Shown here one piece after another: positions 27,300 through 35,447 of a stretch of DNA of 64,000 nucleotides (the stretch's first letter is position 1; each line of letters starts with the position of its first letter). Position numbers and translations under genes: made by a program. The stretch is from Arenibacter latericius DSM 15913. Its GTDB lineage: Bacteria; Bacteroidota; Bacteroidia; Flavobacteriales; Flavobacteriaceae. Where the stretch lies: NCBI RefSeq assembly GCF_000424985.1, contig NZ_KE384287.1, positions 17,855-81,854 of the forward strand. Direction: 5' to 3'. The notes under the pieces are model-generated. The model ran no database searches. It was given only the letters and a program-made list of their open reading frames with translations, and was not told where the DNA came from.

Positions 27300-27342
27300 T
27301 AAACAGCAAGCTGCCTTACTTTAAAAGGTCTTGCTGTTTTTA
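27300..27342 (+). terminator. Terminator after the lipoprotein gene
   Basis: AAACAGCAAG (27301-27310) pairs with CTTGCTGTTT (27330-27339), followed by T residues. Confidence 0.75.
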
Positions 27343-27356
27343 GAAAGAGAAATAAC

Positions 27357-27386
27357 AAAAAAGCCGAGATTTAAATCTCGGCTTTT
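27357..27386. terminator. Bidirectional terminator after tRNA-Leu
   Basis: A perfect 30-base palindrome: AAAAAGCCGAGATTT followed by its reverse complement. On the minus strand it ends the tRNA-Leu transcript, giving GCC-rich stem and T-run; on the plus strand it backs up the preceding terminator. Confidence 0.85.
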
Positions 27387-27394
27387 TATTTAAG

Positions 27395-27475
27395 TACTCG
27401 AGGTGGGAATCGAACCCACACTCCAAAGGAACTGGATTTTGAATCCAGCGCGTCTACCAATTCCGCCACTCGAGC
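27395..27475 (-). tRNA. tRNA-Leu (anticodon CAA)
   Basis: On the minus strand the gene folds as a class II tRNA. The acceptor arm is GCTCGAG with CTCGAGT (G-U at the first pair). The anticodon stem CTGGA-TTCAAAA-TCCAG carries CAA. A variable arm TCC-TTT-GGA and the T arm GTGGG-TTCGATT-CCCAC follow. The discriminator is A, and CCA is not encoded. Confidence 0.97.
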
Positions 27476-27542
27476 GTACTATTTATTAGGGTTATCAGTT
27501 GTTTTTCGGACCTCTGATTAGCACTAATTTTTATTGAGACTG

Positions 27543-27576
27543 CAAAAGTAGAAAATATTTTCTTTAATACCACAAA
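27543..27576 (-). promoter_or_regulatory. Promoter for tRNA-Leu
   Basis: On the minus strand, TTTG (27573-27576) and TACTTTTG (27543-27550) are separated by 22 bases. The -7 matches TAnnTTTG exactly; the spacing is slightly long. Confidence 0.5.
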
Positions 27577-27595
27577 AAAATATCAAGATTTATAC

Positions 27596-27625
27596 TTTAG
27601 CAACCCAAATAAATTTCTAAATTTG
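27596..27625 (+). promoter_or_regulatory. Promoter for prs
   Basis: TAAATTTG (27618-27625) matches the Bacteroidota -7; TTTA (27596-27599) lies 18 bases upstream as a degenerate -33. The element covers a TTG at 27623, which rules it out as a start and supports the ATG at 27677. Confidence 0.6.
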
Positions 27626-27676
27626 CACCTGCTAAAAGATGTGTACTCCAATAATCTAAAAAACAACACGTTAACA

Positions 27677-28618
27677 ATGTCATACCAAGTGCCGGAACCA
27701 AAAATTTTCACCTGTACCCAAAGTGCAGAATTGTCGGAAAAAATAGCTAAATTTTTTGGGACAGAATTGGGGATTGTTGTTTTTTCCAGATATAGCGATG
27801 GAGAATTTCAACCTTCCTTTGAAGAATCGGTAAGAGGTAGGCGTGTATTTATAATAGGTTCTACCAATCCTAGCTCTGAGAATTTAATGGAGTTATTGCT
27901 AATGTTAGATGCAGCTAAGCGTGCATCTGCAAGACATATTACAGCAGTAATACCGTATTTTGGATGGGCGAGACAGGATAGAAAGGATAAGCCTAGAGTG
28001 CCTATAGCGGCAAAATTAGTGGCAAAAATGTTGGAAGCTGCGGGAGCTACTCGTATCATAACGATGGATTTGCACGCAGACCAAATTCAAGGATTTTTTG
28101 AAAAACCGGTAGATCATTTATTTGCTTCTACCTTATTTTTACCATACTTGGAAAGCTTAAAGCTTCCAAACCTTACTATTGCATCCCCAGATATGGGAGG
28201 TTCTAAAAGAGCCTATGCATATTCTAAGGCGTTGGATTGTGATGTAGTTATTTGTTATAAGCAAAGAGGAGGAGCCAATACAATTTCTCACATGGAGTTG
28301 ATTGGAGATGTGAAAGGTAAGAATGTTATATTGGCCGATGATATGGTAGATACGGCTGGAACCTTAACTACTGCGGCAAACCTTATGATGGAAAGAGGAG
28401 CAGCAAGTGTACGGGCTATTACTACCCATGCATTGCTTTCTGGGAATGCCTATGAAAGAATAGAAAATTCTCAGTTGTCTGAGCTTATCGTTACAGACTC
28501 CATTCCTTTGAAAAAGGAAAGTAAAAAGATTAGAGTGATTAGTTGTGCGGAATTATTTGCAGATGTTATGCATAGAGTGCATCATAATACCTCTATTAGC
28601 TCCAAATTTTTAATGTAG
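27677..28618 (+). CDS. prs: Ribose-phosphate pyrophosphokinase
   Basis: A 313-residue PRPP synthetase making phosphoribosyl diphosphate from ribose 5-phosphate and ATP for nucleotide, His and Trp synthesis. Motifs are FSRYSDGEFQPSFEESVRG near the N terminus, PYFGWARQDRKD, MDLHADQIQGFF, SPDMGGSKRA and the PRPP-binding loop ILADDMVDTAGTL. The start is the ATG at 27677 because the upstream TTG (27623) lies in the promoter. Length is standard. rplY follows 43 bases later. Confidence 0.97.
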   Translation: MSYQVPEPKIFTCTQSAELSEKIAKFFGTELGIVVFSRYSDGEFQPSFEESVRGRRVFIIGSTNPSSENLMELLLMLDAAKRASARHITAVIPYFGWARQDRKDKPRVPIAAKLVAKMLEAAGATRIITMDLHADQIQGFFEKPVDHLFASTLFLPYLESLKLPNLTIASPDMGGSKRAYAYSKALDCDVVICYKQRGGANTISHMELIGDVKGKNVILADDMVDTAGTLTTAANLMMERGAASVRAITTHALLSGNAYERIENSQLSELIVTDSIPLKKESKKIRVISCAELFADVMHRVHHNTSISSKFLM

Positions 28619-28661
28619 GTAGCTAACAAAAGAAAGTAAATTAATTAATATTTAATATATA

Positions 28662-29288
28662 ATGAAGTCAATTACAATTAAAGGATCAGAAAGAGAAAGC
28701 GTAGGCAAAAAGTCAGCAAAAGCCTTACGTAATGCTGGAAAGGTACCTTGCGTTATTTACGGAGGGGAAAAGCCATTACACTTTTCAGCAGATGAACTAT
28801 CGTTCAAAGATTTAGTGTACACTCCAAACGCACATACTGTTGTGATTGATTTGGGTGATGGAAAGAAATTTGATGCAATTAAGCAAGACATCCAATTTCA
28901 CCCTGTAACAGATAGCATTCTTCATGTAGATTTCTATCAATTGTTCCCAGACAAGCCAGTTTCTATGGATATTCCAGTGAAATTAGTAGGAAACTCTCCT
29001 GGTGTTCGTAATGGTGGTAGATTGTTATTTAGAAAGAGAAAGCTTAGCATTAAGGCACTTCCAGGTGACTTGCCAGATTTCTTTGAGGTGGATATCTCTA
29101 AATTAAAGATTGGACAGCATATTTCAGTTGAATCTCTTAAAAAGGATGAATTTGCTATTCTACACCCAGATGCCACTGCAGTTGTACAGGTGATGGCTGC
29201 ACGTAACATGGTTATTGTAGATGATGAGGCTGAAGAAGGAGAAGAAGCAGAAGCTACTGAAGAAGGAGCTGCAGAGGCTGCTAACTAA
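28662..29288 (+). CDS. rplY: 50S ribosomal protein L25/Ctc
   Basis: A 208-residue long-form L25 (TL5/Ctc type) that binds 5S rRNA. The N-terminal L25 domain ([32 protein letters not shown]) is followed by the TL5 C-terminal beta domain and a Glu/Ala-rich acidic tail. The order prs-rplY-pth is common in bacteria. A strong terminator at 29308 separates it from pth. Confidence 0.96.
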   Translation: MKSITIKGSERESVGKKSAKALRNAGKVPCVIYGGEKPLHFSADELSFKDLVYTPNAHTVVIDLGDGKKFDAIKQDIQFHPVTDSILHVDFYQLFPDKPVSMDIPVKLVGNSPGVRNGGRLLFRKRKLSIKALPGDLPDFFEVDISKLKIGQHISVESLKKDEFAILHPDATAVVQVMAARNMVIVDDEAEEGEEAEATEEGAAEAAN

Positions 29289-29307
29289 AATAGCTTACTG
29301 AGATTTC

Positions 29308-29345
29308 ACAAAAGCATCTGCGAAAGTAGATGCTTTTGTATTTTT
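29308..29345 (+). terminator. Terminator after rplY
   Basis: A 12-bp perfect stem, ACAAAAGCATCT (29308-29319) with AGATGCTTTTGT (29328-29339), followed by ATTTTT. Confidence 0.85.
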
Positions 29346-29366
29346 AATAATTCCAAACACAAGTCT

Positions 29367-29996
29367 ATGTTGCACTATTTAAAATCACTTATTAAGGTGA
29401 ACAAGCTGCTACTAGATGAAACGGATGAAATGAAAAAATTTTTAATAGTAGGTCTTGGAAACATAGGTGATGAATATCTAGAAACCAGACATAATATAGG
29501 TTTTAAAATTTTAGATGCTTTGGCAGCAAAGGAAGACTTCTCTTTTGAGACTAACAAGTTGGGAGATGTAGGAGTCTTTAAGGTTAAGGGGAGGAGTATT
29601 ATTTGCTTAAAACCGTCTACCTATATGAACCGTAGCGGTAAAGCTGTACGATATTGGATGGATAAAGAAAATATTCCATTGGAAAATGTTCTTGTACTAA
29701 CGGACGATATTCACCTTTCCTTCGGGACGCTAAGGTTAAAGACAAAAGGCAGTGATGGAGGGCATAATGGGTTGAAAGATATACAAGCTCACCTGAATAC
29801 TACCAAGTATAATAGGTTGCGATTTGGTGTTGGATCCAATTTTGGATCAGGTAATCAAGTAAATTATGTGCTTGGAGAATGGAACGAAGAGGAGAAAGAA
29901 GCGCTCAAAGAACGTTTTGAAAGGACAACCGAATTAGTGCATTCTTTTGTATTAGCCGGAGTAAATAGAACGATGAATCATTTTAACAATACCTAA
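29367..29996 (+). CDS. pth: Peptidyl-tRNA hydrolase
   Basis: A 209-residue enzyme that recycles peptidyl-tRNA. Motifs are FLIVGLGNIGDEYLETRHNIGF (with the catalytic His in RHNIG), KPSTYMNRSG, VLTDDIHLSFG and GSDGGHNGLKDI. The body starts at an internal ATG (29430), but the 21-residue N-terminal extension from the ATG at 29367 is similar in kind to extensions I associate with flavobacterial Pth; either start is possible. Confidence 0.95.
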   Translation: MLHYLKSLIKVNKLLLDETDEMKKFLIVGLGNIGDEYLETRHNIGFKILDALAAKEDFSFETNKLGDVGVFKVKGRSIICLKPSTYMNRSGKAVRYWMDKENIPLENVLVLTDDIHLSFGTLRLKTKGSDGGHNGLKDIQAHLNTTKYNRLRFGVGSNFGSGNQVNYVLGEWNEEEKEALKERFERTTELVHSFVLAGVNRTMNHFNNT

Positions 29997-30005
29997 TCCT
30001 GAAGA

Positions 30006-30689
30006 TTAGCGAATTCTAAATTCTGAAATAGAATTGCTAGCCTTATTCCCTTCAAGGTCAAATGTCGTAATCCGCCAATAGTATGTTGTGTTGGCATTTA
30101 CACTTACTTTTATCTCGGATTGATTTGCAGCTAAGGTGCCAATTTTGGTGATAGGTGGATTGGTCGTGGAGAAATATACTTCATAACCAGCTAAGTCATT
30201 GTCTAAATCGGTACTCTCCCATTTCAATAAAACTTCGTTGTTAGTATCTTTTGAAATTGTGCTGCCTGTTTTCGGGGTAATTACCGCTGCGGGAAATGGA
30301 GTGTACGAAGTTTGTACACCTGAATTGTAAAAAAACCAGGTCTCACTTTTCGCAGTTTCTATTGTCTTATTGTTTTTAGAAATAATAGCCCAAGAATGCG
30401 GGCTTCCTTTTTCTAAGGGTAGTTCTGCAGAAGTGCCGTTGACTACTACCGTTTGAGAATTGTTTGTGTTTAAATTAGTGACCCTTAGCTCGTAAGATTC
30501 GGTATGGTTAGAAGGCAGCCATTTAAACTCTACTACTGAGGTATTGGTGTCATTTACGTTTTTGCCTGTTGTGCACTCAGAATTTTTTTCTGGAAATACT
30601 AATTGTGCTGCAATAGGTGCTTTTGGGGAATCTTTTCCTCCGCATGCCATGAGGGTTATGAAAATGAATAGTAATGATAATGATCTCAT
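30006..30689 (-). CDS. FN3-like lipoprotein paired with the T9SS metalloprotease
   Basis: A 227-residue predicted lipoprotein (LLFIFITLMAC-GGKD) and a paralogue of the lipoprotein at 12015-12707. Both have LVFPE(N/K)NSEC(S/T), a first FN3-like repeat (FKWLPSNHTESYELRV; HSWAIISK), then KSETW.FY, then (Y)TPFPA.(V/L)I(T/S)P and a second repeat with a DLDNDLAGYEVYF and TTYYWRITTFD core. It starts 5 bases after the end of the metalloprotease gene. The function is unknown. The repeated pairing with secreted enzymes suggests a dedicated surface partner, which is inference. Confidence 0.8.
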   Translation of the reverse strand: MRSLSLLFIFITLMACGGKDSPKAPIAAQLVFPEKNSECTTGKNVNDTNTSVVEFKWLPSNHTESYELRVTNLNTNNSQTVVVNGTSAELPLEKGSPHSWAIISKNNKTIETAKSETWFFYNSGVQTSYTPFPAAVITPKTGSTISKDTNNEVLLKWESTDLDNDLAGYEVYFSTTNPPITKIGTLAANQSEIKVSVNANTTYYWRITTFDLEGNKASNSISEFRIR

Positions 30690-30694
30690 GGGGG

Positions 30695-33600
30695 TTATTT
30701 TTTTATAACTTGAATTGTGGTGTTGGTGTCTTTGCCTCTTAGTTTTATAATGTAACTTCCAGAAGGTAGGCCAGCAAAATTACTAGTAAGTTTGTCGCTA
30801 TTTAGGTGGTGTGTTTTCTGACTTATAAACTGACCAGTAAAAGTATAAATAGCTACGTTTACAGATTCTTCTATCTTATCTAGGTTTATATGGATGTCTT
30901 CCCAGAAAGGATTTGGAAATGCTTGGGGTTCATCTAGCCATAAAAACTGTTCTTCATATACTCCTTGGCAAGCAGACTGTGTCTGAACTTTAAGGTGGTT
31001 AACTCCCTTTTTTAGGTCTAATAATACTTCTGGAGCGGCCGTTGAGGTTAATGCTCCGTTGAGTGTAATGATGTATTCTTTGGCGCCATCTAATGTTAAT
31101 GAAACTTGACTCCTATCAGGTGTTAGGGTAGTGCTTACACTTAGAGGGTGGGGTTCGTTTACAACGGCTGAAAAGCAATATTCTTCATAGGTTTTATCTC
31201 CGTCAGTACCCACAATACATATGTCATAAGTGCCAGCAGGCAGGTCTTGTAGCAGATAAGAGCTAGTGAAATCTATATTGGTATTTATTCCTTCTCCCGT
31301 AATAGTTGCTTGGTAAGCTAATTCCATAGTAGCATCTATGTTAATTGAGCCATCATTATTTCCACGGCATGATGTGCTATTTATTGCTACCTCAAAATTG
31401 TCTGTTGGGAAAAGGTATATTGGACATCCGTTTAAGTCTACCATGGTGCCTGGGGGTGTGCCTAAGCAGAGGTCGTCTCCGTCATCAAACACTCCGTCGT
31501 TGTCATCATCAATCCTTAAGGTGCCCTCCACACAGAAATCGATAGAGAATGAGTTTAAGGAGCCGCCATCTGAAGGGGCAATATCTATTATCTCTAAGGT
31601 CCACTCCCCAAAGCTAGATTCACCTTTAAAAGCACTTAGCGATCCCAAAGGTTTTACAGCACCCTGTATTGCAGGAATCGTTCCACAACTGAATGGATCT
31701 GCATCGTCAGTGAAAGTTGCTTGGATATTCTGACTTCCACCACAGGAGTTAGAAACCAAGGTTACCTTTGTGCCAGATGGGGAAATAAGATTAACCTCTA
31801 AATCGGCTAGAAAGGTGTGTGATAGATCTAGGTTTACCTTTATATCTGCAATGGTAAGATCATTTTGGATCGCTAAGGTAGATGTAGTAGTAGAGGGTCT
31901 AGATGGGGATATCGTTAGGGGTAGGCCCGTAGCATTCCTAGTGCCACAATCCAAATCAATAGTGGAAAAGCTAAACGGTTGACTAAAGCTTCCTTCTCCA
32001 CATTTATTTTTAGGTTTTACACGCCAATAATAGGTTTTTCCTTCGGTTAAATTATCGGTTAAGTAGGAATTGAAAATTGTACTGTCGGTTTTAATAATAG
32101 AAGTAAAATCAGGGTCGTCGGCAATTTCAAGGTCATATGAGGTGTGCATTATGTTAGATGCCCATTCTAGCTTTACTCCTAAACTGGTATCGGTAGTGCC
32201 ATTGGCTGGCTGCTGTAGCTCAACGTTGGTAAAGTTGGTATCTAGGATTGTTACGTCTATTTCAATACTTTTTGTAATACTTGGTGTTGTAGCTAAAATA
32301 GTGATGGGGTATTTGCCAGGACTTACGGTATTGGTATTAGAAAAAGTAAGGGAAACTAAGGTGTCGTTTATAGCTGTGGTTTCAGGGGAAAAGTCAACCA
32401 TCAACCCTGTTGGTAATCCTGTTGCTGAAAATGTAGCCTCCTTAGAGAATCCTTCAAATGTGCTATACATAAATGAGGTGGTTAGATCGCTTCCTTGGCA
32501 TATTTCATACTGCAGTTTAGGGAAGTCCATAACTATCTCAGAAGTGGTAATATTAAAGTCAGAACTATTTACAGCTAAAAAAATATTATCATGAGCGCGT
32601 ACCATTATTCTTGCGGTAGCAGTAGCAAAGCCCGGGATTTGTATCTCGTGTTTTCCATCATTGGGAACGCCGTCTGCTAACTTTAATGGGAAGGATGTGC
32701 CTCCGTTAGCAGAGAAAAATATATCTACCTTTTGTGCATTCACGGGAAATTGGCTGGTATTAGCTACATCCCAAGTTATCTCTTGTTTAGTGCCGGCTAT
32801 ATAGGTTTCATTGGAGGCTTGCGAGGTGATCGTAAAAGGGCCTGCTTTCTCGGTGACCTGTACAGTTACTATATCAGAATCTAATTGTCCGCCTCCCGGA
32901 GCATTATCCCTAACAGTGAGGGCAAAATTAAAATCTCTTTCTACATCTGAAATAGTTTCCCAAGTACTATTGGTGTTTGGGTTAGTCTGAGCGAGGTTGC
33001 CGGCTACAATACTGCTTAGACGAGGGAAGTATCTGGAGGAATTTACGGTAGGTTGAATAGATCTAAAGTTGGCCCCACTAACATTGGTTGGGCCAAAACT
33101 CTTATAGGTGACTATACCATCATTAATCTGCTCCCAATTATAAGTTAGGACGTCAGTAGTATCTGCATCTATAGCAATTCCTGTTAAGATAAAGGCAGTA
33201 GATTTTGGTATGGTATAATCGCCAGCAGAAGTTATTTGTGGAGGATTGTTAAGGATGGGAATAACCTCACCACAGCTTGTAGATTTTACATAATCCATTA
33301 TTTGAAGAATGCTGAGGTAGTGAAAGTAATCGTCTCCGTTTAGAGCTACATTATTTAAACCCGAAATTCCGGCATATCCCATAATTGTGCTACCGCTTCC
33401 TGGTTCTGCCTGTACCATGGTGCCCTCAGATTCATAAGACCAAGTATGATTAGCACCAAACTGGTGGCCTAATTCGTGGGCAACAAAATCTAAATCAAAA
33501 ACATCGCCTTGGGGAGTTATAGCGGAAGAATAAGCGCTTCCTTTTTGTGAATCTATGCAGGCAGAGGCTATGAATCCAGCATTCCCTCCGTTGTAATCTT

Positions 33601-34468
33601 TATGGAAAAGATGTCCTACGTCATAATTTTCTGGTCCAACTTCGGAGGTTAATGTATTCTGTACTTCAGAATTTAAATTAATCCCATAGGGGTCAGTGTC
33701 CTTATTAGTGTAGATTACCTGTTCCGTTTCTGCAACTAATTCTAGGGTAATTCCTAGGTCGCGTTCAAAAACTTCATTAATTCTAGTAATGGTTGCATTG
33801 ATTGCGGCTAGGGCATCTGCTACGGTGCCGCCATGAAAGGCTGTGTATTCTCCTGTGGCAGAAACGGCGAGCCTATATTTTCTAAGTACCTGATCGTCGA
33901 CTAATTTATTGTAAGAAATCCCTTTGTAGGTTTCTAAGGCCGATTTGGTTTCGCAAATAAAATTGGTATTCATTCTAATAGCATCCTCACGGTTGTAGAC
34001 AATATACTCATTGTTGCCGCGAGAGGTTTTCTGCATAAAAGTGGCGTTCTTACCATTAGTATTAACAATCATACTTTGAATGCCATTATGGGAAACACTA
34101 AATCGGATTCGGTCTCCCGATCCATTAAGGCTATGTCCAATGAATGATTTTATATCTGGGTATTTCTCTGTAAGTGCAGGGGAAAGGACCGGGGCTTCTT
34201 TTATTTCAAAAGGAATTAGCTTGCCTTCCGAATCTGGGAAAACTAAGGTTTTTTTGCCTTTTCTTGACGTGTTACTCTCTATTTCGTTTCTAAAAAGACT
34301 AGGCTCTAAGGCAAAAACTCTAGCATTTTTTATCTCTAAACGCAATAACTGTTGTTGGGTAGTAAGGCCATAAGAGTCCATTTTTTTCCAGTAGGAGGAT
34401 TGTGCCATTCCGTAAAAGCTGAGAAAAAATATGGATATTGATAAAACAAGGCGTAATTTTACAACCAT
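30695..34468 (-). CDS. T9SS-secreted reprolysin-like metalloprotease
   Basis: A multidomain protease of about 1257 residues. It has a signal peptide (VLSISIFFLSFYGMAQ), a propeptide region, and a metzincin catalytic domain with HELGHQFGANH (about 329-339) and a downstream Met-turn TIMGYA. Ig/FN3-like segments follow, then a proprotein-convertase P domain (about 843-984, from DCGTRNATGLP), a calcium-binding segment (RIDDDNDGVFDDGDD), an unnamed module shared with the sialidase at 12704-16192 (about 1018-1171), and a T9SS sorting domain (AFPNPFWEDIHINL to the end). The ATG at 34468 is used; two TTG codons precede it. A TATCTTTG -7 element lies at 34491-34498. The enzyme is expected on the cell surface or outside the cell, and its substrate is unknown. 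Confidence 0.9.
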   Translation of the reverse strand: MVVKLRLVLSISIFFLSFYGMAQSSYWKKMDSYGLTTQQQLLRLEIKNARVFALEPSLFRNEIESNTSRKGKKTLVFPDSEGKLIPFEIKEAPVLSPALTEKYPDIKSFIGHSLNGSGDRIRFSVSHNGIQSMIVNTNGKNATFMQKTSRGNNEYIVYNREDAIRMNTNFICETKSALETYKGISYNKLVDDQVLRKYRLAVSATGEYTAFHGGTVADALAAINATITRINEVFERDLGITLELVAETEQVIYTNKDTDPYGINLNSEVQNTLTSEVGPENYDVGHLFHKDYNGGNAGFIASACIDSQKGSAYSSAITPQGDVFDLDFVAHELGHQFGANHTWSYESEGTMVQAEPGSGSTIMGYAGISGLNNVALNGDDYFHYLSILQIMDYVKSTSCGEVIPILNNPPQITSAGDYTIPKSTAFILTGIAIDADTTDVLTYNWEQINDGIVTYKSFGPTNVSGANFRSIQPTVNSSRYFPRLSSIVAGNLAQTNPNTNSTWETISDVERDFNFALTVRDNAPGGGQLDSDIVTVQVTEKAGPFTITSQASNETYIAGTKQEITWDVANTSQFPVNAQKVDIFFSANGGTSFPLKLADGVPNDGKHEIQIPGFATATARIMVRAHDNIFLAVNSSDFNITTSEIVMDFPKLQYEICQGSDLTTSFMYSTFEGFSKEATFSATGLPTGLMVDFSPETTAINDTLVSLTFSNTNTVSPGKYPITILATTPSITKSIEIDVTILDTNFTNVELQQPANGTTDTSLGVKLEWASNIMHTSYDLEIADDPDFTSIIKTDSTIFNSYLTDNLTEGKTYYWRVKPKNKCGEGSFSQPFSFSTIDLDCGTRNATGLPLTISPSRPSTTTSTLAIQNDLTIADIKVNLDLSHTFLADLEVNLISPSGTKVTLVSNSCGGSQNIQATFTDDADPFSCGTIPAIQGAVKPLGSLSAFKGESSFGEWTLEIIDIAPSDGGSLNSFSIDFCVEGTLRIDDDNDGVFDDGDDLCLGTPPGTMVDLNGCPIYLFPTDNFEVAINSTSCRGNNDGSINIDATMELAYQATITGEGINTNIDFTSSYLLQDLPAGTYDICIVGTDGDKTYEEYCFSAVVNEPHPLSVSTTLTPDRSQVSLTLDGAKEYIITLNGALTSTAAPEVLLDLKKGVNHLKVQTQSACQGVYEEQFLWLDEPQAFPNPFWEDIHINLDKIEESVNVAIYTFTGQFISQKTHHLNSDKLTSNFAGLPSGSYIIKLRGKDTNTTIQVIKK

Positions 34469-34490
34469 CAACAAGATATTAGTGCATTAT

Positions 34491-34517
34491 CAAAGATAGG
34501 TTTTTTTATTATTTCAA
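34491..34517 (-). promoter_or_regulatory. Promoter for the T9SS metalloprotease operon
   Basis: TATCTTTG (34491-34498) on the minus strand matches the -7. A TTG (34515-34517) lies 16 bases upstream, shorter than ideal. Confidence 0.45.
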
Positions 34518-34520
34518 TTT

Positions 34521-35447
34521 GTGATAACAGTTCAAAGCATCTCTAGGTACGATAAAATTCATTCCACGGCCATTACTATTGGTACTTTTGATGGTATTCA
34601 TGTTGGTCACCGGAAAATATTAGAACGACTCATTAACAATGCTAAAGTCTTAGGATTAAAATCAACGGTCCTTACTTTCTTTCCGCATCCAAGGATGGTT
34701 TTACAGCAAGATGTGTCTATACAGCTTCTGAATACCATAGAGGAAAAGGTCCAAATAATGAAGTCCCTAGGTTTAGATTACCTTATAATACATCCTTTTA
34801 CTAAAGATTTTTCCCGACTATCTGCTACCGAATTCGTTAGGGACATTTTGGTGAATGAATTAAAAGTAAAAAAAATAATCATTGGGTATGACCATCGGTT
34901 TGGGAGAAATAGGAATGCTGATATTAATGATTTAATTGCTTTTGGGAATACGTTAGATTTTCAGGTAGAGGAAATATCTGCACAAGAAATTAATGAGGTT
35001 TCCGTGAGTTCTACCAAAATAAGGAAAGCTTTAGAAGAGGGAGATATTCGCAGGGCCAATAAATATTTAGGCTACCGCTATATGCTAACCGGAACAGTGG
35101 TGAAAGGGAAGGGGTTAGGGAGAAAGTTAGACTTTCCTACTGCCAACCTGTCGATAGTGGAAGATTATAAGTTAATTCCAAAAAACGGCGTTTATGTGGT
35201 TAGTAGTGTCATAAACGGAAAGACGGTTTACGGAATGATGAATATTGGGGTAAATCCTACGGTAGCTGGAACAAAACGAACTATAGAAATAAACTTCTTT
35301 TATTTTAATCAGGACCTCTACGGAAAAAAACTCCAAATAGATATTATAGATCGCATAAGGGACGAAATTAAATTCGATTCTTTAGAAGCCTTAAAGGCAC
35401 AGTTGGGAAAAGATAGGGAAACCTCCCTTTCGCTAATTCCTAAATAA
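34521..35447 (+). CDS. ribF: Bifunctional riboflavin kinase/FAD synthetase
   Basis: A 308-residue enzyme converting riboflavin to FMN and FAD. The N-terminal FAD synthetase nucleotidyltransferase domain has the TIGTFDGIHVGHRKIL motif and VGYDHRFGRNR-like segment (IIIGYDHRFGRNR); the SSTKIRKAL segment follows. The C-terminal flavokinase domain starts near GTVVKGKGLGRKLDFPTANL. The start is a GTG, with no ATG before the catalytic motif. Its stop overlaps the next gene by one base (TAATG), so the two are translationally coupled. Confidence 0.96.
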   Translation: MITVQSISRYDKIHSTAITIGTFDGIHVGHRKILERLINNAKVLGLKSTVLTFFPHPRMVLQQDVSIQLLNTIEEKVQIMKSLGLDYLIIHPFTKDFSRLSATEFVRDILVNELKVKKIIIGYDHRFGRNRNADINDLIAFGNTLDFQVEEISAQEINEVSVSSTKIRKALEEGDIRRANKYLGYRYMLTGTVVKGKGLGRKLDFPTANLSIVEDYKLIPKNGVYVVSSVINGKTVYGMMNIGVNPTVAGTKRTIEINFFYFNQDLYGKKLQIDIIDRIRDEIKFDSLEALKAQLGKDRETSLSLIPK

